Made by a program: the position numbers and the translations under genes. A model generated the notes under the pieces. The model saw only the letters and a list, made by a program, of their open reading frames with translations, was not told where the DNA came from and ran no database searches. From Rhodosporidiobolus odoratus (taxonomy: Eukaryota; Basidiomycota; Microbotryomycetes; Sporidiobolales; Sporidiobolaceae), in the NCBI GenBank assembly GCA_034387635.1, contig JAOANU010000012.1, positions 248,001 to 312,000 of the forward strand: 64,000 nucleotides of DNA. The letters are read 5' to 3'. Shown here one piece after another: positions 1 through 11,559 of this stretch (positions are counted from its first letter, which is position 1; each line of letters opens with the position of its first letter).

Positions 1-229
1 AAGCATGACGAAGAGAGAGAGAGAGAAAGGGAAAGGACAGTGAGGCCGTTCAAGTTGAGGGGAAGGGAGCAGCTCGACCAGCGAGGTAGGGATACAAAAT
101 TGAGGATGCGGGAGAAAGACCAAAGTATAGAGGCAAGAAGTAGTAGGAACGCCAGAAGAAACCAAATACGCAGGCAAGTCTACCGGTCAACGGTAGAGCG
201 CGACGACGTTGTTCTGCCTGCAAGTACCC

Positions 230-545
230 CTAGCCGAGGGGCTCGAGAGGCGTACTATACTCGGCAAGTGGTCGAAGAATGGCCTATGAAAGAAAGGCCA
301 AAGGAAAGTCGAGATGATACGTTCAAGGGGTAAGGGGGGTGTTGGCTGAGAATGCGAATGAACCCCGGGCCGTACTTGCGCCAGATTGACGGGCCATACA
401 GGCGCGCTGGGGGCGACGGAGGTTCGACGAGACTGCTGGTCTTGTGGAAGAAAGGTAGATCCCCCTGACTTGTTTCAGATCTCGGAAGTATACTGTCGGG
501 AAGAGAAGCGGTGAGCGTTCAGCGAAATCACCGTGTATAGCTCAT
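230..545 (-). CDS. possible small protein of about 79 aa, unknown
   Basis: I do not recognise this gene. On the minus strand an ATG at 545 reads MSYTR, then a 39-nt GT-AG intron joins in phase to a long open exon containing DLPFFHKTSS, YGPSIWRKYGPGF and RILSQHPPYPLN. A second short intron (about 37 nt, ending catag) would lead to AILRPLAEYSTPLEPLG and a TAG at 230-232. The support is that start codon, donor, acceptor and frame agree without forcing, and that the residue make-up looks coding. Both introns are near the lower size limit, there is no known domain, and the 3' exon could differ. It lies just downstream of the coactosin gene on the same strand. Confidence 0.33.
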
Positions 546-659
546 CGGAACGTCTTAGTAGAGACGAGGCAAGGGTAGAGAAGGAAAATGAAACCGAAAA
601 TCCCCTCATGCAATGCAAAACAAGTCGAATCAATGCCCTTTTTACGCCCAATCTTCCTC

Positions 660-1435
660 CTATGCCCGGTCGTATGAAGCACCTCCCGCCTTCCTCAGCC
701 GTGTGACGATAGGGTCCTGCGCTCTCACCCAGTCAGCTATGTCCCCGCCTGTTTGGCGAGGGAAGCAAAAGGAAGAAGAAAAAGAGCGCACCTGAGCCAG
801 ATCCTCCGCTGAGCTCGCCGGCACGTCGATACTGTACGCTCGCAGGACCTTCTTGATGTCGGCAGCGTGTACAGAGAGTTTGGCTCGTCGCATGACCCGC
901 ACGCCCGAGCCGATCCAGGTGACGAGGATGAACTGGAAAAAGAAATGGGACGTGGGTACAATGCGAGGAGTGGGGACGATGGCAACAACAAACCTTTTCA
1001 CGGAAAGACTCGACGTCGTTGGCGTACTTCTACTTGTGACAGGGTCGTCGGGCCGAGCGAGTCAGCGTGTGACAGCGAGGAAGGACAGACATAGACGCAC
1101 CACTCGGACGTAGGCAAAGCTGGCGTTTTCATCCTTGACTTTCGACCTGAGCTCGTCGAGGCCTGTTCACATCGCGTGCACCTCCGTCAGACCATTCAAG
1201 CCTTGTCACTGCGTGCTCCGTAACCTACCTCCGGTTCCGGTAGCAGTCAAGACGAGTTTATCGCTGCGGTCTCCGTTGTAGTCGAGCAGGAGCCAGTTGA
1301 GGTCGGTCTTGTCTGAGCGTACATCGTCGTAAGCTTGTTGAATCTCGGGAGCAGATACGTCGGCCTGTGGTAAATCGAAGTGAGGTGGGGGTCGAGTGAC
1401 GATGAGATGGGAGGAGAAGCGCGAGGACGGACCAT
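660..1435 (-). CDS. coactosin-like actin-binding protein (ADF-H domain)
   Basis: This is a small single-domain ADF-homology protein of the coactosin type, which binds actin filaments in the cytosol. The spliced product begins M-ADVSAPEIQQAYDDVRSD, continues through NWLLLDYNGD, DELRSKVKDENASFAYVRV and FILVTWIG, and ends KAGGASYDRA followed by TAG at 660-662. The FILVTWIG strand and the KAGGA(S/N)YD tail are typical coactosin signatures, and the total of about 145 aa matches the family. The start was placed at 1433-1435 because that ATG is followed at once by an intron (1365-1432) whose acceptor opens directly onto ADVSAPEI. Exon 1 therefore carries only the start codon. Three further introns interrupt the gene. 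The family call is firm; the role at actin patches or cables is inferred from the family. Confidence 0.86.
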
Positions 1436-1623
1436 GATGAGGTAGCAAGGAGCTGTACTTTACTATAAGGAGTGTGTATATATGATCTAGTCTAGCCAAT
1501 GTCTGAACAAGCGAGTGAGAATGGTCAAAGTCGGAATCAATTACTAGTAATCTTGCCAACCCAACTTCTGCTCTCCTTGCACTACACCATAGACTGCTAG
1601 ACTAGACGCTATCTACTCCAGCC

Positions 1624-3383
1624 ATGAACAGCAATGCCCCTCACATTAAGCGGGGTCCCGTCGAGCTGTCCGACCACCACCATTACAAGCGGTTGATCGA
1701 CAAGTACCACACCTTATTGTTCGACGAGAGTCTTCCCTAAATGCCTGCTGAGCTACACCACCTGACGAGAATTTACTACAGATGGACGGCGTCATCTGGA
1801 CTGGACCGGCAGGCGATACCTTGTGAGTGGCATCTCCTCTTCTCGGCCTTTTTCTCCCGTAAATCGAGCCCCTTGCCGCGGAAGAGCGCTGCTGCTCTTT
1901 CTCCCTACCGTCCGAGAAGCAGAAGCTAGTCGTGTCGCCTACCTATACTGTGCAACCTCCCACTGACTTTTCTCTTTCTCCGTTTTCTCCGCGTGTCGAC
2001 AGAACGCCAAACATCGCTGAAGCTCTCGCCTACTTCCGCTCTCTCAACAAACGACTTGCCTTCATTACCAATAACGCAACGAGATCGCGGCAGGACTACG
2101 TAGACAAGGTACGCACAGCATGCTCTGATACCTCGTCCAGTCTGGCTCGGCCATCTCCTGACTCGTCCTCCTTCATGCAGCTACAAGGCTTTGGTATCCC
2201 CGTCTCCATAGACGAGATCTACACCTGCGGCTCTGCCACCGCCAACTATGTCAAGGAAGTCGTACTGCCCTCCATTTCCGACTCCTCGAAACGAGGTATT
2301 TATCTCATCGGCCAAGAGGCTATGGAGAAGGAGCTTAGGGAGGAAGGGCTGGAATGGACGGGTGGGACGGTATGTGCTGGTTCTTCCTGTCGATACGCTT
2401 CCCTCTTTCATGTGTTCTGAAAGAGTCGACTGAGAAGGCCTCATGTCACAGGACCCGGAAGATGACGTGCTACTACTACCGCAAGACTTCTCGTCTATCA
2501 CTCCCGATCCTAGTATAGGCGTTGTGATTTACGCTTTCCAAATGCGCAGTACGTTCTTTCCTTCCTTCGTTTCCCTTTCGCTTGTTGCTCGGCCGGCCCG
2601 CCACTTACGGTGCTGCTCGTGACACGTGATCTCGCAGTCAACTACAAGCAGCTCGCCAAAGCTTACAACTATTTATCTTCCAACCCGGGCTGCAAGCTTA
2701 TTCTGACCAATGACGACCAGTCGTTCCTTCTCCCGCACGGAGGTTACTGTCCCGGTATGTTTCGTTCCATGTTATATTTCTGCACTCTAGCAGTCTTCCT
2801 GACTTGGGACCGTGGTCGTTGCTTACAGGTGAAGGCGCCATCGCTTCTGTCTTGTTTGGCGCTCTGATAAAGGGCGACAAGCCTACAATCATCGGAAAAC
2901 CTCATCAAGCATTGCTCGATGTCGTGCACCGCGAGCACGTTCCCTTTCAGCTTCTCTTGATTGGCGTCGGCGAGCTAAGTTGACCTTACGCTGTCTCCAG
3001 GATGAAATTCGAGCCTTCGACCACACTATTTATCGGCGACCGGCTCGATACAGACGTTCTCTTCGCGAAACGAGGCGGCGTAGACTCGGTGCTAGTATGG
3101 ACGGGTATCTCGAAGCCTTCCGTGCGTGGCCTTCCACACTCTCCATTTTCTCTCGCCTGCTTTTTCGTTCTCATCTTCTGACGCCTTCACCATGACAATC
3201 TCGCAGGATCTCACCGACCTGCCTACCACCTCGGAGCCTGAGTACACCCTCTCGCACGTCGGTGCCCTCCTTGGCGCGAAGGATCACCCTGAAGGACCGC
3301 CACGGAAGACGAGGGAGGAAGAGCATGTGAGGAAGGGAACGCCGGTGGGGAGGGGGCCGACGGGGCTTAGAGAGGGTAGATAG
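1624..3383 (+). CDS. PHO13: HAD-superfamily phosphatase, Pho13 / phosphoglycolate phosphatase type
   Basis: This is a cytosolic HAD hydrolase that removes phosphate from small metabolites; the family includes yeast 4-nitrophenylphosphatase Pho13 and animal phosphoglycolate phosphatase, which act in metabolite repair. HAD motif I reads LLFD-MDGVIW, split by intron 1 after the nucleophilic Asp. Motif II is FITNNATRSR, and motifs III/IV lie in TLFIGDRLDTDVLFAKRGG. The cap region includes EIYTCGSATANYVKEVV and NDDQSFLLPHGGYCPG. The gene has about eight exons and ends KGTPVGRGPTGLREGR at 3383. The oddity is that keeping the catalytic DxD motif needs an intron from 1726 to 1781 beginning GAGAGT and ending AG, one base away from a normal GTGAGT donor. 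No GT donor nearby restores the motif, so this is either a rare GA-AG intron, a mutation or a base error. Confidence 0.85.
1726..1781 (+). other. apparent GA-AG intron
   Basis: This is a 56-nt segment that must be removed to join LLFD to MDGVIW in HAD motif I. It begins GAGAGTC at 1726, has a good branch-point match CTGAC at 1763-1767 and ends ACAG at 1778-1781. All other introns in this gene have GT donors. Confidence 0.55.
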
Positions 3384-3850
3384 AACATTGGAGTATGGAA
3401 GGAGAGGAGAGCTCGAGGCCAGTACATGCTGCGATCCTGGTATTTTGTCCGGTAAAAGGACGAGGAGAGGAAGAAAAACCGCCAGTGATCGGTGTCACAC
3501 CTCGTCCTGCTTGGCTGCTCTGGGAGGTCCATAGGAGCGTTGCGCCAGGATGAGGCTGCGGGACGTTGCTCTCTGGTTCGCGAATGAGATGCTGCCGGGA
3601 AGGAATGCGAGTTGCGTCGACGTAATCGGAAAGCTCCTGTCTCTCCGTTGGCCTCTGGTCGCTTCTCTTTCTCTTCTCCTCTTCCTCCTGCATTTCACTT
3701 ACTCTCAAGTAGATACGAGGCTAGGCACACCACACGACTGCAGTGAGCCTCCCCTTCCCTACATTGCTACAGCGTCATTCCGAAACTGACCTCCCCCACT
3801 TCCCCTCTTCCCTTCTCCCGAATTCACGCAGCAAACCCCAACATCAACAT
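3384..3850. other. intergenic region
   Basis: This holds the 3' end of the phosphatase transcript and the presumed promoter of the LEA-like gene. Pyrimidine-rich tracts before 3851 resemble a fungal promoter or 5' UTR. I see no supported gene on either strand. Confidence 0.4.
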
Positions 3851-6800
3851 ATGTCACTTCCCTCTGATCCACTTCCTTCCTCTCGCCTAACTCAGCAGAA
3901 CCCTACCGACTCGTCCAGCATGCAAGCTGGCGAAGAACACCCCATCAAGACTTCGACCAACATCCTCGACACTGCCGGTCCTGATCACGGTCCGACCGCG
4001 GGGGCTCATCCTGTTTCGCTCAAGGCTGCCAGTGGCGGAGGTTCACCCGCTGGTCAGATGAGTGTGGACGAGAGGGAGAGGAGGGAGAGGGACGGAGGAG
4101 GTCCGGCGAGCTTGGAGAAGATCACGACCGGGTTGGGTGGGGTGCGTTCTTTTCTCCCCCATTCCTCCGGTCAAAGCTCCTCCACAGAGCGAACATTACT
4201 GATCACAGCTACCTATATGCGACAAGCAGATGATCCTCACCGCCCCCCTCGCCGCTCTCGAAAAGGTCTCGCCGTCGTTTGCTCACAACCTCAGCGATGC
4301 CGCTTCGAGCGTCGCCCACCGCGTCCAAGACTTTGCCGGCTCGCACGGCTCTGCTGCGATTGGCGGTAACCAAGGTACCTCGGCAAGTGGAGCTTCGGTA
4401 CGTCATTCCCCTGTTCTTCGCCGCACGAGGAGGAATCAAGCAAGGTTGACCTTCTCAATCTGCTTTCGATTTCCTTCTCTCTTCTGGTTCTGCTCGCAGG
4501 CTCGCGACCAGCCCGGGGATACTCTCGGCAGTGCCGCTGACACCGGCCGTGGACTCGCTCAGAGCGCTAAGGATGCCACCCTTGGCGGGGCCGAGGCTGT
4601 CAAGGAGAAGACGATCGGGGTACGTTGCTTCTCTTCCTCGAGCATACACGCGTGCCTTGGCTTACACGACCCCTTGAGCTTGTGCAGCCTAGTCCCGCTT
4701 CGGCTGGCGCACTCCCCGCCACCACTTCGCCTACCACCGCCGACCTCGACGCCACCATTGCCCGCACCCGTGCTGCTCGCGAAGAAGCTCACCAAGCGGT
4801 GCAGGAAGCTCAGCTTCACACCAGCCCTGGCACGGGTACTACTTCCGCCAACACGACCTCTCAGCTCGGCGACACGGCTAGGTCGACCGCCTCTTCCGCT
4901 ACCGACAACATCAAGTCCACTCTCGACTCCCTCGCTTCCTCCGCTTCGACGGGTCCTTACTCATCCAGCACCGCCACCGCTCCTCACGGTCAGACAACTC
5001 AGGAACGCCTCGCCGAGACGGCTCAGCATGCGCTCGACACCGTCAGGCATTACCTCCCTGCTTCGGTCGGTGGATCGGGGCTCGCTACGTCGGTGCCGCC
5101 TTTCGAGGTGGTCGAGGCGCCTCGCGAGCATGAGTCGACGGCCTCTCACACTCAACTCAGCGGTGCTAGGGCCCTCCACGCCGCGCCCGCTCAGCCCTCC
5201 TCGGCGCAGGTTGGACAGACTACGACCGCGACGGGTGAGCAGTCCCATGGGTATGTTGAGACTGCTAAGGAGAAGGTTAGGGATCTTGGAAATGTGGCGG
5301 CGGGGTATTTGCCTAGTCAGGGGAAGCAGGAGGAGGTGTGTTTCTTCCTTCCCTTTTTCCCTTCTTCGTCCGCTTTTTTTCGACGATATTACAGCTGACC
5401 CTTAGGCTCCTTTACTCGCTCCCTTTCTTTTGTAGGCCGCGAGCAACGCCGCTTCGACTGCCGCTTCAACTGCCTCAACCGCTGGTCACCAAGCCCAGCA
5501 CGGAGCTGCGCTTGCCGCTGGCGTCGCTTCCAGCGCTGCTATCGCCGCTACGCACGGTGTTCAGCAGGGTGTCGAGACCTTGAAGGGATACCTTCCTGAG
5601 CGTCTTGGTGGGACGCATGCCGAAGTTAGTTTGGTTGCTTCCCTTTCTCGCTACCAGTCTGACTGACTCTTCTGCCTTGCACCTCTCCTCCACCTCTCTT
5701 CACCTCTGCCGTTGCTCTCCCGGCTCTCACAACCAAACGTTCTCGCGTCTTTCCAGACCACCACTGGAACCGCCCCTGGTCACTCGATCGGAAGCGCCTC
5801 GCACCACGACTCGCACGCCGTCACCGCCGTCCCCTCTTCCTCTGACTGGGCCGAGGAGAAGGCCACCGTCGCGCACGAGGCCGCTCACGTCGGCGCCGCG
5901 AGGATGGCCGAGATCGGTGGACCGGAGATTGAGAAGGTCGGGTACGGGCACCGGACTGACAGTCCCTCGGCTACCTCCGCTGCCGGGAACGTCTCCGGAG
6001 CTACTAGGGACGCCGGAGCTCGCGCCTATGATACCACGGCGTCGACCCTCGCTTCCGGTGCTGAGAAGGCCAGGGAGACGGCTCAGCTGGCTTACAACAC
6101 TACCGCCTCGACCCTCGGTTCCGGCGTTGAGCAAGCCAAGTCGACTGCCTCTCAGGCTTACGATAGCGCCGCTTCGATTCTTGGCGCTGGAGCTGAGAAG
6201 ACGAGGGAGGTTGCTCAGGGTCAGGCGGAGACGGTCAGGTCGCAGGTTCCTGATTTGAGTAGGTTGAGGGGCGATAGTGCGTATGACCCGAAGGAGGCGG
6301 GGACGGCTAAAAATCTGGGGAGGGAGGAGAAGCATGTGTGCGTCAATTCTCCTTACTTTCGACTAGTATCTGCCGCTAACTGTTATTTGTCTCGATTTTC
6401 TCCTGTCACCTTCCCTTTCTTCTCACGCGATTCTCACGTTTTCCTCCCTCCTCTCTCTCTCTCTCGTGACCTGGATCTCTCTGCCCGTCAATTCTGAGCG
6501 ACAGTCCTTTCGCCGCCTCGAACAGGCCCGTTGGCCGCGGCATGGGCGACGAGATCGAGCAAGAGCCCGAAGTGCCCGCCATTGCCAAGCAGCACCATGG
6601 TGACGAGCACCGCAGCCTCACTCAGAGGGCTGACCCGACTACTGCTGGGATGGAGCTTGGGAAAGGTGTGGAGATGAGCAGGAAGCGTGCGGTTCTTTCC
6701 TCCCCTCCGACAATTCTCCTTCCTCTTCAAGGGTTCTTCCCAGCTTACCCAGCTTACCCTTGCTTTCCTTTCATAGACGATGAGCCCGCGGCTACCGCCC

Positions 6801-7850
6801 AGTCTGCTTCCCTCGCCGGATACTCTCACCACCGCGAGCAAGACCCGCTCGAAGGTGCCATCGACAGCAGGCCTCACTCTTCCGCTGCCGTAGGCTCTCA
6901 GGACGCCCCTCAGACCGGATACGAGCGCTTTGCCCCCACCGCTGTCGGGTACGGCGAGGCTGCTCACCAGGTTGGAGGCGGGTCTGCTAGGTTCGTGCCC
7001 GGTCAGACCAGGGATGCTAGTGGAATGGTGCGTCGACCAGTTCCTTTCCTTGTCTGCCTGTCGCTCACCTCACTTTTTACTGCACTGCCATAGCCTCAGC
7101 TTGGTGTTCCTGTTGGCGCTACTGCCGCGACTATCGGGTCCACTCACCCCAGCGTCTCGAAGAGCGACAAGGTCGCTGGTATCACCCAGCCAAGCGGTAC
7201 CAGCTACGGCCAGCCCGAGTCGGACCAGCACAACCCGGCTCCCCAACAGCACCAACAGCAGGCAAGCCCTTCGCAGCCTGCTTTCGTTCGAGCAGCGGAG
7301 GTTGACCTTCTCAAATCGCTTTCCTGTTCGGTCCTCGTTCACTTAGCCTCCCCAGGTCGAATACCAAGGCTCGGGCTCGCCTCGTACCTTCTCTTCGGCT
7401 CACCCGGAGACGGATTCCGCCGCGCCATCCTCGTCGACCGCCCAGCAGGGTGAACCCCTCTCGTACGCCGACTCGCAGAGTCACCGCACGTTCGACTACC
7501 CCTCGCCCTCCAAGGCGCCGAGCCAGATCGGCGAGCAACATCAAGGACAGCATCAGGGGGAGTCGGCTCAGGCTGGTGCGTTGACGTCGCCCTTTTCGCT
7601 TGCCCTCTTGCGTTTTGCCCCCTCCCCTCGTTCGCGGAGTATGCGCTGATAGACCGCTCCCTCTCAAACATTCTAGCTCGTCACCGCGAGAGTCTCAAGG
7701 AGAAGGTGCTCGGCGCGCTTCACCTTGGAGGCGAGAGCCGCGTACGCTTTTTCGTCTCCGTCGCTTCCTGTTCATCATACCCGCTGACCCATGTATCGTT
7801 TGTGTCCTCTCCTGGTGCTACAGCACGACCACGACTGGCAGCGCTCCTGA
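3851..7850 (+). CDS. LEA-like, alanine-rich repetitive hydrophilic protein
   Basis: This is a long multi-exon gene encoding a low-complexity, Ala/Thr/Ser/Gln-rich protein with many short amphipathic helical stretches such as LSDAASSVAHRVQDFAG, ETAKEKVRDLGNVAAGYLP and RESLKEKVLGALHLGG. Near the middle lie three tandem 22-residue units (AYDTTASTLASGAEKARETA and two close copies). A 22-residue period equals two 11-mers, the hallmark of group 3 LEA proteins, which shield membranes and proteins during drying and freezing. Repeated YLP-rich segments follow helices elsewhere in the chain. There is no signal peptide or membrane segment. The start is the ATG at 3851 (an in-frame upstream ATG at 3743 is possible). 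The end HDHDWQRS plus TGA at 7848-7850 follows a clean last intron. A lipid-droplet or membrane-coating role would also suit such helices. The function is inferred from composition only. Confidence 0.68.
6024..6221 (+). repeat. three tandem 66-bp (22-codon) LEA-type repeats
   Basis: The three units begin AYDTTAS, AYNTTAS and AYDSAAS and each ends in a charged helix (GAEKARETA, GVEQAKSTA, GAEKTREVA). The period is exactly 66 bp across all three copies, within one exon of the LEA-like gene. Confidence 0.75.
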
Positions 7851-8073
7851 AGGGTGACTAGGCATTCCTTTTCCTCCTCAACAGCTTGATTGTGTACAGT
7901 TTAGTGTTCCCCCTCTGTCTTTCTCTCCGCTTGAAGCGTAGCGTTCCTTCCCTCTCTTTCTCTCCTTCTCTGTTGAACTCCGTTGATACTTTGTGCTTGT
8001 CGATAGTCGCTTGCAAACGTAGTTGCCTGTTCGTTTAATTGATCGCGTGCGGGTGAGTTGCCTTCAAGCAAAA

Positions 8074-9684
8074 ATGGTTCAGGGGTGCGTACGTGGAGGC
8101 TAGCTTGACCGGCGAACGCTCGTCTCCTTGCCTGTCACATAGCTGTGTATCTTCTCGTGTACCAAAGTACCACCTCAGAGTACAGACGCTCACCCCTTAC
8201 CGTCTTCTACGGTGCTCGACCGCCTCCCCCCCCCCGAAATCCTCTCAAAGTCCTCTCCGACCTGTCACCTCTGACGTATCATGCCCTGACCTACAGGGCA
8301 AGGCTAGAGTCGTTCAGAGCTGTCTCCCTGGCGTGCAGCAGAGTCAGAGAGCTGGCGCAAAGGAACATGGAGGAAATGCCTCAGGTCGAGTTGGAGATCA
8401 AGAAGGAGAGTAGTAGGCAACCGTCGAGGCACGAAACCAAGGATCCGAACGTCCCGAAGCAGATGACTGAGGCCAACAAGATCGTCTTCCTCGACGCGAC
8501 GACGGCCGCTCACCTCGCCCCCCTTTCGGAAACCCTTGAAAAGGCCCTCAATCGATACTCGCAGCTACGCGAGTTGACTTTGGCTTGCTGTACCTTTGAC
8601 TGGACGATGTTCGTGCCATTCAAGCGTAGGTACGAGCCCACCCTGTATGGCTTTGCTTGCCAAGACTGACCACCTGTTTTGAACAGCAGAATTTGCATGC
8701 ATCACAATCGATGAATGCCGAGCGAGCTGCAGTTCAGACACGGTCTCTCTAGTCCCACTGAAGGAGCTCACAGTCAGCGATATGATCTGTTTGCAATCCT
8801 CGGCAGATCAGCTCTTCCGCCCAAATGTCTTTCCCGCCCTTGAAGTCCTTGCGCTGTATCTCTGCCTGGCAGATGCTGGGTTTCCTGAGGACCACTTCAC
8901 CTCGGGGCCCAGCAGGCTGCAGCAGCTCTCCATTCCCTACAGCCATGGGCACGGTCTCTCCTCGTACCAGCATACTTCCGCCAACACAAACCTACTCTTC
9001 TTCCTTTACCTGACCGACATTGCCCACGATGAGGATTTTACCCTCAACTTCTATCCATCCTGTCGTCGCCTCATCATTTCCTTTGAGGTACCAATTCCTC
9101 AGCAACCTGCCGAGTCGTTTCTAGAGTTTAGCATATACCTGCAGGTATTCAACCAGCCACAAGCCCAGCCTCTGCAGCTTCTCATTTTTCCAACCTGTCC
9201 TTTCAGCAAGCTGTCCTTCCCAGTGCGGCTCGTGCAATGCGGCCCGGGAACTCTTGTGGAAACAGTGCCGTGGCTGGGGAACAACGGTGCTGTGGGAGGA
9301 TGATGGGCCAGATGGTCTGTACCGCCCTTCCTTGCTTGTCTCAAGAGCGTTCCTGGAGTGGAGGGAGAGGTCAGTGCAGTAGGCGCGTCATAGGTGGACA
9401 GCTTGTTGAGGTTGGCGGAGCAGAGCGTCATGATCAGGTATTGTCTCCTTCTGTTCTCGTAGTTCAAGACACAGCTGACTCAACTTCTGCTCACTTTTGT
9501 GCCTTTGATACTGGGCTCATGTCCGACTCGACAGTAGATAGCAGCTGCAGGCAAGCCCATTCGGGCCTTGGCTCAACTTTTTGGTGGACCTTCTCTAAAT
9601 CGCTTTCTTGACAATACTGCTCACGCAGAGCAGCACCGGGCGCTGCCAAATGTCCTTTGCAGATTGTCACCGCAGGGGCCCTGA
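8074..9684 (+). CDS. F-box/leucine-rich-like protein (family inferred)
   Basis: This looks like one of the divergent F-box/LRR-like proteins common in basidiomycetes; the usual role would be substrate choice for an SCF ubiquitin ligase. An F-box-like opening (PLTYHALTYRARLESFRAV, SLACSRVRELAQ) is followed by leucine-rich strands (SQLRELTLACCTFDW, FPALEVLALYLCLADAGF, SRLQQLSIPYSHGH, FYPSCRRLIISFEVP). After an intron at about 9145-9219 the chain runs CGSCNAARELLWKQCRGW and VSRAFLEWRERS. One more intron would add GKPIRALAQLFGGPSLNRFL and a stop at 9682-9684; without it the gene stops at TAG 9380-9382. The 5' end is weak: the ATG at 8074 (MVQG) with a long first intron is the best start I found. 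No domain is clear enough for a firm name. Confidence 0.45.
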
Positions 9685-10010
9685 AGAGAAGGTGGTTACA
9701 AGCCGCTTGAACACGAACGAAGCTATTTCTGCTAGAAAGAGCTTCTTGCACGACTTACTCCGGCTAAGTCTCCTCTCTTTCATTCTTCCCTCATTCTTTC
9801 CTCTTCCATTTCTCCTTCCTTCCGAGCCGAAGAAGCGCTCACTCTCCCTTCTCTCGCATCCTGCAGACGGACGACCTTCTCGGTCGCCGGACAGATGAGA
9901 CAAGGTTGAGTGATCGGTCTACGCTGCAGTCCGCCTCTTCGTCCGCATTTGTAGTTTTCTGTTCTGGTCACCGTTACACTCCCCTCTGCGAATCCAAACT
10001 CAAATCACTG
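9685..10010. other. intergenic region
   Basis: This is a 3' to 3' gap between the F-box-like gene and the minus-strand hypothetical gene. It has pyrimidine-rich sequence around 9770-9860. No gene is supported here. Confidence 0.4.
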
Positions 10011-11515
10011 TTATTGTTCTCGTAACGGGGAGCTACTGTAAAGAGTCGCATTCATCCGCTCGAACCAGGCCTCGCTCTCGCTTGAGGCTGAGGTTCTTGC
10101 AATTTCCGCGGTCGCCTTTCTGGAGGAGGCTCCTTTGACCATACCGGCCATCGACCATACTTGTCTGCTGCCACACCGACACCACCCCTCTCGAGATCTT
10201 TCAGGAGGCATGTGTATACGTGCGAGAGGAATTCTCCGTATCGACGTTCGACGCCGAGAACGGATTCTGAAGAAGGAAAAAGTCAGCCTGCCCCCCCTGG
10301 CGGCACAAGATGATTCAGGCTTACTAAGATGTTCATCTCTCGATCTAGGCTCGTAAGGCGAGAACGATTACTCGCAGCTTGATTGGGAAGGGGTGGCCGC
10401 TGCCTCTTCGAGGCGCTCAGTCACATTCGTAGTGATGGATTCACGGGTGTTCTGCGTTGAGAAACGGATGCCTTGTCACTTTGTAGCCCAGGTGCGGACA
10501 TACAGAAGATACACGGACCTTTTTATCGAGGATTTGTTTCCCCAGAAAGAGGCAAACCTCGAGTCTCGCGATCTCGAAGATGGACTCTTTGAAAAGCTTG
10601 AGCTTCTCCGAACCTGTCAGGTGCGCTGTCAGGGCTACATACTCCGGCGTAGTCTTGGGGCAGATGAGAGCTGGGCGTACGATCCTTGTTAGAGTGCGAT
10701 TGCGCTGTCGAAGCAATTGTAAGCTGTGATTCGTCGGACCACTTACCGGCCAGGAAGCTGTCAACGAGAAAAACAAACTTACGGAGCAATAGCTCTGTCC
10801 GCTGTTCCGTTTTCCTCTCCTTCGCTCTGTGCAGCTTGGCAGTCATGGCAACAAAGTGCTCACGAAATTCTGGCTTCACGGGTCCGAAGGGACGGCTGGA
10901 ACTTGAAGTTGTAAACAGGCGTCGCATCCCCACGTCGTCCTGCGGATATACTTGACGGTACTTGGGGTAAAAGGGGAGGCGGAGCGAGGGAGAGCACACG
11001 TATGGGAGGTCGGAGGAGCTTCAAGTGATACAGAAAGAGCCAATCGGCGAGTCTGTGCAGTCCACGGCCGCGCTGCTTGGTCCGCGGACTGTCGGTAGCT
11101 CCGTCAACCTCCGCGAGCTCTAGCTCCTCTAGCTTGCGCCGTTCATTGACGACCCGCCAAGTCCCGCATACAAGCCCCGCGAGATCAGCGGGGGTTCCGG
11201 AGTGGCGCGGTGAAGGTAAGCTAGTGGGATGGAAAGTCCGTTCACTATGTATGGGTTGTTCTCTCAGAATTTAGATAACAAGGCATTTTTGAGCGAGGGC
11301 TATACTTGTTCCGGTATGGTAATGTGTGGACCACGATGTAAGCATGCTCAGCGCTCGACGGGCATGTAGGTGATCTTCCCAATTGTTCCATGACCTTCTC
11401 AAACCGGATTTCTGCTCGCTTCTGTGACTTCAGCAACGGGGCATGAGTTGCTTCAAGCAAGCTCTCCACCTTTCTCCCTGATTTTCCTAAGTGCCGCTGA
11501 CCCTTCTGCTACCAT
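10011..11515 (-). CDS. hypothetical multi-exon protein
   Basis: I do not recognise this product, but a chain of coding-like exons can be joined on the minus strand. An ATG at 11513-11515 leads to SQKRAEIRFEKVMEQLG and HAYIVVHTLPYRN. An in-phase intron leads to GTPADLAGLVCGTWRVVNER and LHRLADWLFLYHLKLL. Further exons carry KPEFREHFVAMTAKLHRAKE, TTPEYVALTAHLTGSEKLKL, FKESIFEIARLEVCLFLGKQ, NTRESITTNVTERLEEAAA and ESRDEHLKSVLGVERRYGEF. The last exon ends SEAWFERMNATLYSSSPLRE and a stop at 10011. It appears mainly helical and soluble. Some junctions (near 10740, 10960 and 10200) do not have a unique solution, so the model may be wrong in detail. It diverges from the gene at 11560 with only 44 bp between start codons. 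Confidence 0.42.
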
Positions 11516-11559
11516 AACGCCAATCAACCCCTACCTGAGCTCACTTCCATCGGCTCATC

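Noticed and set aside
4230..5405. A 391-codon open frame overlapping the LEA-like gene
   Set aside because: It is Pro/Leu/Arg-rich and out of frame with the Ala-rich repeats that continue across introns. It reflects GC-rich sequence, not a gene.
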